DNA from: Prolixibacteraceae bacterium
GTDB taxonomy: Bacteria > Bacteroidota > Bacteroidia > Bacteroidales > Prolixibacteraceae
DNA: 20,249 bases
Assembly (NCBI GenBank): GCA_023228025.1
Contig: JALOCD010000079.1
Coordinates: 1-20,249, forward strand
Reading direction: 5' to 3'
The position numbers were made by a program, and so were the translations under genes. The notes beneath the pieces were generated by a model. It was not told the origin of the DNA and did not search any database. It saw nothing but the letters and a program-made list of their open reading frames with translations. This document shows, piece by piece, positions 16,342 to 20,249 of the stretch. Each line of letters starts with the position of its first letter. The first letter of the stretch is position 1.

Positions 16342-17261
16342 TAGCTTTTTTTGTCCAATAGGTGAATATCTGCCGCACCGCTGATTTCGGTGGATATTTC
16401 ATTCAACCAGCCTGCAATTTGGAAGACTCCGCTTTGAACCATGATAAAATTAACTTTTGAAAGGTTGGCCGGCACTCCCACAGCATCGACAGCTGAAGAA
16501 ATATCAAAGAAATTAGCCTTCAGTTTGGCGTTATAATCTTCATTGTCATAACATTCAGCATACCCGAACCTGAATAACCCGCTAACAGGCATCCAAAGCT
16601 GGACAGTGGGATCCTTTGAGGTGTTGGCGTATGCATCAGGCAATTTCTCACCGGAGAAGGTAACAGAGGTCTTGTCGCCATATCCGCCCCACCACCAGCT
16701 TCCGGTTCCGAATTGCGGAACGAGATTGCCCTCTTTACCCTGATTATCTTTCCAGGTAACGTAGCCGGAAGTTCCTGGCTTGTAATAGGTAACCTGATAA
16801 TTATGAATAGTTTGCGGATTGTTGTATTCACTTCCTTTGAGTTCCAGCCATGGTCCGTCGTTGGGAAGGCCATCGTTGTTGGTATCAGCCATCACATACA
16901 CTACACCTGGCTCAGAGCCGACCGAAGGCTGTGTGTACACTGCAATATCAGGGCCATTCGTATTGTTCACGGCATGATCAAACCCTGCGATGATATAACC
17001 ACCCCAACCTCCCAGGTAGGTAAATGATTTTCCGTTGATCCAGGGCTCACCAATAAAAGCATTGCATTTCTCATTGGGAGTGATGAGCGACGCGTGCTGA
17101 CCAGGCCCATACTGGTAATCGAATACTTTGGCAATATAGGGCGACTGATTGGTTGTTTGAACCGACTCATCAGTGGTTGTCAATTTTTCAGAACATGCAT
17201 AAACAGAGAATATTACGATTAAAACGATCAGTTTTGAGATGAGATATTCCGTCCATTCCAA
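16338..17261 (-). CDS. Surface lipoprotein opening the B12 operon, function unknown
   Basis: With a TTG start at 17261 the product has 307 residues: signal segment 7-20, lipobox VYAC with Cys23, then a globular region rich in Trp, Gly and aromatics (GGWGGYIIAGFDHAV, DTNNDGLPNDGPW, GTGSWWWGGYGD). The Asp-rich stretch could bind calcium. I know this kind of protein as a conserved cell-surface protein next to BtuB homologues, but its function is not established. Corrinoid capture is an inference from context. The frame can be extended to a GTG at 17414, but those 51 residues are translated from three tandem dispersed repeats of 37-38 bp and would bury the signal peptide, so I reject that start. 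It overlaps btuB by 4 bp. Confidence 0.75.
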   Translation of the reverse strand: MEWTEYLISKLIVLIVIFSVYACSEKLTTTDESVQTTNQSPYIAKVFDYQYGPGQHASLITPNEKCNAFIGEPWINGKSFTYLGGWGGYIIAGFDHAVNNTNGPDIAVYTQPSVGSEPGVVYVMADTNNDGLPNDGPWLELKGSEYNNPQTIHNYQVTYYKPGTSGYVTWKDNQGKEGNLVPQFGTGSWWWGGYGDKTSVTFSGEKLPDAYANTSKDPTVQLWMPVSGLFRFGYAECYDNEDYNAKLKANFFDISSAVDAVGVPANLSKVNFIMVQSGVFQIAGWLNEISTEISGAADIHLLDKKSY

Positions 17262-17282
17262 CGATTGACCTGAAAATCGAAT

Positions 17283-17380
17283 CCTATGACTATACTCTGG
17301 GACCGATCCCGAAATCGAACCCTTTAACAAGCTCAGGGACCGAATCGAAAATCGAACCCTTCGGCTACGCTCAGGGACCG
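17283..17380 (-). repeat. Three tandem copies of the GGTCC...GCCGAAG dispersed repeat
   Basis: Repeat cores lie at 17357-17380, 17320-17342 and 17283-17305, spaced 38 and 37 bp, with CGAAATCGAACC-like spacers. The first copy is identical in 24 bases to 8960-8983 on the opposite strand; the others are increasingly degenerate. They occupy the leader between the cobalamin riboswitch and the first gene. Confidence 0.88.
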
Positions 17381-17506
17381 ACTCGAGAAACGAATATTGT
17401 TTTCTTCGAACCACTGTGATCTAATAAATTAAATGTTTAAGCCTACAGGAGGAGAAACAAATGGTTGTAATTCGCCTGCACGCTTTTATCCCGAAAGCTT
17501 AAATTG

Positions 17507-17681
17507 TGAATGGCTGGTCTTCTGACTTATCCCGATTCTTAATCTCCTTCCCGTTCGTGTGAGAACAAACAGTGGATCAACGATCAAAAACGTACTATCC
17601 CTTGCAGGATCGGGCTTACAGCAGCGGGAACTGTACCGGATTCTCACCGGATTCCCAATTAAGCCGTGCGGCACCTATTCA
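17507..17681 (-). ncRNA. Cobalamin riboswitch
   Basis: On the minus strand the order of conserved elements is right for an adenosylcobalamin-type riboswitch. It opens with a TGAAT/ATTCA outer pairing (17677-17681 with 17507-17511) and GGTGCC, then TTAATTGGGAATCCGGTGAG, GCTGCTGTAAGCCC (the B12 box region), GGGAAGGAG, and GTCAGAAGACCAGCC at the 3' side. It would repress the operon when cobalamin is plentiful. I see no clear GC hairpin with a T-run between it and the first gene, so the mode of control (termination or blocking translation) is open. Confidence 0.95.
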
Positions 17682-17684
17682 ATA

Positions 17685-17692
17685 CAAACTTA
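17685..17692 (-). promoter_or_regulatory. Candidate -7 box for the riboswitch transcript (TAAGTTTG)
   Basis: TAAGTTTG on the minus strand matches TAnnTTTG exactly. Transcription would start about where the riboswitch outer stem begins. No matching -33 box is evident. Confidence 0.4.
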
Positions 17693-17747
17693 AACAAAAG
17701 TTTGGATATGAAGATAAAAAAAGGCGTTTAAAAGTTTAAATTGTATA

Positions 17748-17766
17748 ACACAAAGGAAACACAAAG
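17748..17766 (+). repeat. CACAAAGG dispersed repeat, short copy
   Basis: ACACAAAGGAAACACAAAG resembles the right arm of the inverted repeat at 9197-9213 and its flank. It sits upstream of the riboswitch promoter. Confidence 0.5.
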
Positions 17767-17787
17767 AATTTCGCTAAACAACATTGA

Positions 17788-17818
17788 TTGTGAAATAGTG
17801 AGTTTTACGCTATCTTTG
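17788..17818 (+). promoter_or_regulatory. Candidate Bacteroidota promoter, distant from pepD
   Basis: TTG at 17788-17790 and TATCTTTG at 17811-17818 match the consensus with a 20-bp spacer. The only gene downstream on this strand is pepD, 513 bp away, with the MITE-like element in between. The stretch 17819-17960 is AT-rich and I see no gene in it; an ATG at 17820 opens only 17 codons. Confidence 0.5.
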
Positions 17819-17960
17819 TATGACAAGGATTCTCCGGTCTGTCAGGAAGGATAAAGTAAAAACGCCCCAATAATGAATGGTCCATACTTATGCTAAAATA
17901 GAAAAACAGAAATAAAAAATATATAGATAATACTTTAAATAATAGATATTAAAAATAGAA

Positions 17961-18324
17961 GAGACTGTTTAAATTTAGTTTTTTAATCTTTTCGGTGAAC
18001 AGGATTGAATCAAATGGAAACCAATGGTTCATTCTACTAACATAGATTTGTAAAACCTTATTTTTAATAAGCAACCTTAGTAGAAAATGATATTCCACCA
18101 AACTTTAACCTTATTACCTTATTCTTTAAGTAAATGCCCGTTATTTGTCGTAATAATTTCTATATGAGATATTTGAATAATGTAATAAGGTTGCTATTCA
18201 ATCAACTATTCTTTCTACTAAGGTTGAAACGGCAAAATAAGGTTTTCAAACCCGAAGACTTTCGCAAAATCTCATTTAGATAACAATGCTGGAATTGTCT
18301 TAAAAAATAAATTTAAACAGATTC
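17961..18324. mobile_element. MITE-like element, 364 bp
   Basis: The ends form an imperfect terminal inverted repeat. The left end is GAGACTGTTTAAATTTAG followed by TTTTTTAA (17961-17986). The right end, read on the minus strand from 18324, is GAATCTGTTTAAATTTA followed by TTTTTTAA. The interior is AT-rich, has no gene and holds a large nested inverted repeat. No clear target duplication is visible (TAGAA on the left against TAAAA on the right). It ends 7 bp before the pepD start. Confidence 0.55.
18052..18246. repeat. Nested long inverted repeat inside the MITE-like element
   Basis: Outer arms AAAACCTTATTTT (18052-18064 / 18234-18246) and CAACCTTAGTAGAAA (18072-18086 / 18212-18226) pair perfectly around a symmetrical 7-nt interior loop. 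Further in, 18107-18124 pairs with 18175-18192 over 17 of 18 bases. A transcript would fold into a rod of about 195 nt. Confidence 0.8.
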
Positions 18325-18331
18325 TAAAACT

Positions 18332-19786
18332 ATGAGTAATTTAAATAATCTTGAACCTCGGGCCATATGGTACTATTTCAATGAGGTATGTAAGGTACCT
18401 CGTCCATCCAAACATGAGGAAAAAATGATTGATTTCCTTCTTGGTTTTGCAACATCACACAATATGAAAGTCAAGAAGGACAAAGTTGGTAACATCGTTA
18501 TAAAAAAACCAGGTACAAAGGGGTTGGAGCAGGGAAATGTAATCATTTTACAATCTCACATGGACATGGTTTGTGAAAAGAATGAGGGGGTAGTTCATGA
18601 TTTTTTCAAGGATCCAATTGTTCCAATTGTAGAAAACGGATGGGTTAGGGCTCGAAATACAACGTTGGGAGCAGATTGCGGCATTGGAATGGCGGCTTCT
18701 TTAGCTATTTTGGCAGATAATAGCCTGATGCATCCTCCTATTGAGGCATTGTTCACTGTTGACGAAGAAACAGGTTTAACCGGCGCAAAAGCGCTGCAAT
18801 TGGGTATGCTGGAGGGGAAAATTTTACTCAACCTTGATTCTGAGGATGAAGGTGAGCTATTTATTGGTTGTGCCGGAGGAATCGATTCGGTTGGAACGTT
18901 CAAATACGAAACAAAAACGGTTCCACACCATTTTGTAGCTTTTAAAATCAGTGTAACAGGATTGCTTGGAGGACATTCGGGCGATGATATAGAAAAGGGT
19001 AGGGGAAATGCCATCAAAATATTGAATCGCTTTCTTTATCAATTAGATAGATCATGCGAATATCATATTGAACAATTCAGTGGAGGCAATCTTCGCAACG
19101 CAATTCCGCGCGAAGCCAATGTCATTTTGGTAGTTCCTCAGGATAAGAAGGAACACCTGACCATTGAAATCAATCATTTCAGGGTGGATATGGAAAATGA
19201 ACTGTTGGGAAAGGAACCGAAATTTAAACTTGTCCTGGAAAGCACCGATTTGCCTGATTCAGTAATGACCAGGGAGAGTAATACTAAATTTGTGAACTTA
19301 TTATACGCTTTGCCACACGGGATCCATTCTATGAGCGCCAGGATGCCTGGACTGGTGCAGAGTTCAACCAATCTGGCGAGTGTTAAATTTAAGGAAGAAT
19401 CTATTGTTGAGATTGTTACAAGTCAAAGAAGCGATCTGGAAAGTGGAAAACAGGACATATACCAAATGGTGGAGTCCGCCTTTTTACTTGCCGGCGCCAC
19501 TGTAAAGCATGGCGAAGGCTACTGTGGCTGGACGCCCAATCCATCTTCGACAACGCTGGATATTTCAAGAAAGTGTTATGAAGAGCTTTTCGGCGTAAAA
19601 CCGGTAGTAAGATCAATTCATGCAGGGTTGGAATGCGGGTTGTTTCTGGAAAAATTCCCAGACCTGGATATGATTTCATTTGGCCCGACACTCAGAGGCG
19701 TTCACTCTCCGGATGAGAAAATAGAGATCGAATCGGTCGGAAAATTCTGGAAATTTTTGACTGAATTGTTGCCCAGACTGGCCTGA
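18332..19786 (+). CDS. pepD: Aminoacyl-histidine dipeptidase (beta-Ala-His dipeptidase, M20 family)
   Basis: PepD is a cytosolic zinc dipeptidase that hydrolyses Xaa-His and other dipeptides. The 484-residue length equals that of E. coli PepD (485). Metal-site motifs are present: SHMDMV with His76 and Asp78, bridging Asp115 in LGADCGIG, the catalytic pair in DEETGLTGA (Glu145-Glu146), Asp169 in NLDSEDEG, and a C-terminal His458 in GVHSPDE. The lid/dimerisation domain lies between, including GGHSGDDIEKGRGNAI. There is no signal peptide. The start ATG is followed by the usual LEPRAIWYYF. Its leader is occupied by the MITE-like element, so its promoter may be distant (17788-17818) or supplied by the element. 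A terminator follows directly. Confidence 0.95.
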   Translation: MSNLNNLEPRAIWYYFNEVCKVPRPSKHEEKMIDFLLGFATSHNMKVKKDKVGNIVIKKPGTKGLEQGNVIILQSHMDMVCEKNEGVVHDFFKDPIVPIVENGWVRARNTTLGADCGIGMAASLAILADNSLMHPPIEALFTVDEETGLTGAKALQLGMLEGKILLNLDSEDEGELFIGCAGGIDSVGTFKYETKTVPHHFVAFKISVTGLLGGHSGDDIEKGRGNAIKILNRFLYQLDRSCEYHIEQFSGGNLRNAIPREANVILVVPQDKKEHLTIEINHFRVDMENELLGKEPKFKLVLESTDLPDSVMTRESNTKFVNLLYALPHGIHSMSARMPGLVQSSTNLASVKFKEESIVEIVTSQRSDLESGKQDIYQMVESAFLLAGATVKHGEGYCGWTPNPSSTTLDISRKCYEELFGVKPVVRSIHAGLECGLFLEKFPDLDMISFGPTLRGVHSPDEKIEIESVGKFWKFLTELLPRLA

Positions 19787-19792
19787 GTTAGT

Positions 19793-19832
19793 TTAACGGG
19801 AGTAAACTAAAGGTTTAATTTACTCCCGTTAA
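19793..19832. terminator. Bidirectional terminator between pepD and the M28/PDZ gene
   Basis: A perfect 14-bp stem, TTAACGGGAGTAAA (19793-19806) with its complement (19819-19832), encloses a 12-nt loop. A/T-rich sequence follows on both sides. It lies 6 bp after the pepD stop and 9 bp before the 3' end of the facing gene. Confidence 0.75.
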
Positions 19833-19841
19833 TTAATTCTA

Positions 19842-20249
19842 TTACAGTGTAATCAGAAATACTTTCTTCTCGGTTCCCCGCATCACATCTACCGAGATGA
19901 TTTGGCCGGGAGAATAGGCCTTCATTCTGGCCATGTAGTCGTAAATACTGCCTATTTTTTTACCATCGATCGCGATGATGATGTCTCCCTTCAAAAGACC
20001 GGCCTTGGAGGCAGGTCTGCCTGGTGTAACCCCATCTATGCGCATTCCATCTTTTTCTGTTCCTGCAAAATCAGGAATGATGCCCAGCGTAACTTTCAAA
20101 TCTGTTCGTGTTGAGATGCCAGCTTTCGGTCCGCTCTCCTGGTAAGTCAATCTTTTGCCGCGATTGGCCACCTCCATGATTAACAGATAGGCGTTCTCTG
20201 TAATCAGTTTTTCGCCGGTGATGTTGATTCTGTCGTATGTGTCATTTGG
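19842..20249 (-). CDS. C-terminal PDZ part of a probable M28-family peptidase (5' end outside window)
   Basis: The frame is open to the window edge, giving 135 C-terminal residues. Within them is a PDZ domain: LGIIPDFAGTEKDGMRIDGV, then PASKAGLLKGDIIIAIDG, and a closing VDVMRGTEKKVFLITL. The first visible residues (PNDTYDRINITGEKLI) match the end of the zinc aminopeptidase domain in Bacteroidota M28 peptidases that carry a C-terminal PDZ domain. The catalytic part is outside the window, so M28 is inferred and the PDZ domain is seen. An ATG at 20177 is internal, not the start. The gene faces pepD, also a peptidase, but is not in its operon. Confidence 0.8.
   Translation of the reverse strand, partial: PNDTYDRINITGEKLITENAYLLIMEVANRGKRLTYQESGPKAGISTRTDLKVTLGIIPDFAGTEKDGMRIDGVTPGRPASKAGLLKGDIIIAIDGKKIGSIYDYMARMKAYSPGQIISVDVMRGTEKKVFLITL

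Noticed and set aside
17262..17414. N-terminal extension of the B12-operon lipoprotein from a GTG at 17414
   Set aside because: It is the translation of three non-triplet-spaced dispersed repeats and would place 51 Arg/Ser-rich residues before the signal peptide.
17461..17502. 13-codon plus-strand frame beside the riboswitch
   Set aside because: Too short, and antisense to the operon leader.
17820..17873. 17-codon frame starting 2 bp after the promoter box at 17811
   Set aside because: It begins too close to the -7 box to be transcribed from it and resembles no known leader peptide.

Overview
The window looks like a chromosomal segment from a member of the Bacteroidota, probably Bacteroidales or Marinilabiliales; this placement is inferred. 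The pointers are promoter boxes of the phylum type (TTG / TAnnTTTG), leaders without Shine-Dalgarno sequences, a Bacteroidota-style TrmD, a YidC with Lys at the groove Arg position, a BtuB/BtuG-type vitamin B12 surface complex, and phylum-typical dispersed repeats.

Left part (1-10024): conserved housekeeping genes. The 3' part of an AddB-like helicase/nuclease converges on trmD with a 10-bp overlap. Next come a DUF349 repeat protein with its own promoter and terminator, a pyrG-yidC pair 3 bp apart, and ribH facing yidC. The yidC and ribH stop codons both lie inside one 29-bp-stem bidirectional terminator. A periplasmic PAP2 phosphatase follows, behind a leader made of dispersed repeats.

Middle (10047-13271): an accessory island on the minus strand. 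It holds a HipA-like kinase and a DUF3037 protein translationally coupled by an ATGA overlap, a KilA-N gene that has lost its 5' end at a 77-bp perfect palindromic element, nine exact-period 21-bp tandem repeats, and a REP-like double hairpin.

Right-middle (13272-17681, minus strand): a vitamin B12 uptake operon. A cobalamin riboswitch is followed by a surface lipoprotein of unknown function, a TonB-dependent BtuB-type receptor, and a BtuG-like beta-propeller lipoprotein. Three tandem copies of a dispersed repeat lie between the riboswitch and the first gene and artificially extend its reading frame.

Right end (17682-20249): a gene-poor AT-rich stretch with a good promoter and a 364-bp MITE-like element with imperfect terminal inverted repeats and a large nested hairpin. 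It is followed by pepD, a bidirectional terminator, and the C-terminal PDZ part of a probable M28 peptidase that runs off the window.

The best candidates for under-described biology are the HipA-like kinase/DUF3037 module, the MITE-like elements ending in GAGACTGT, and the lipoprotein that opens the B12 operon.
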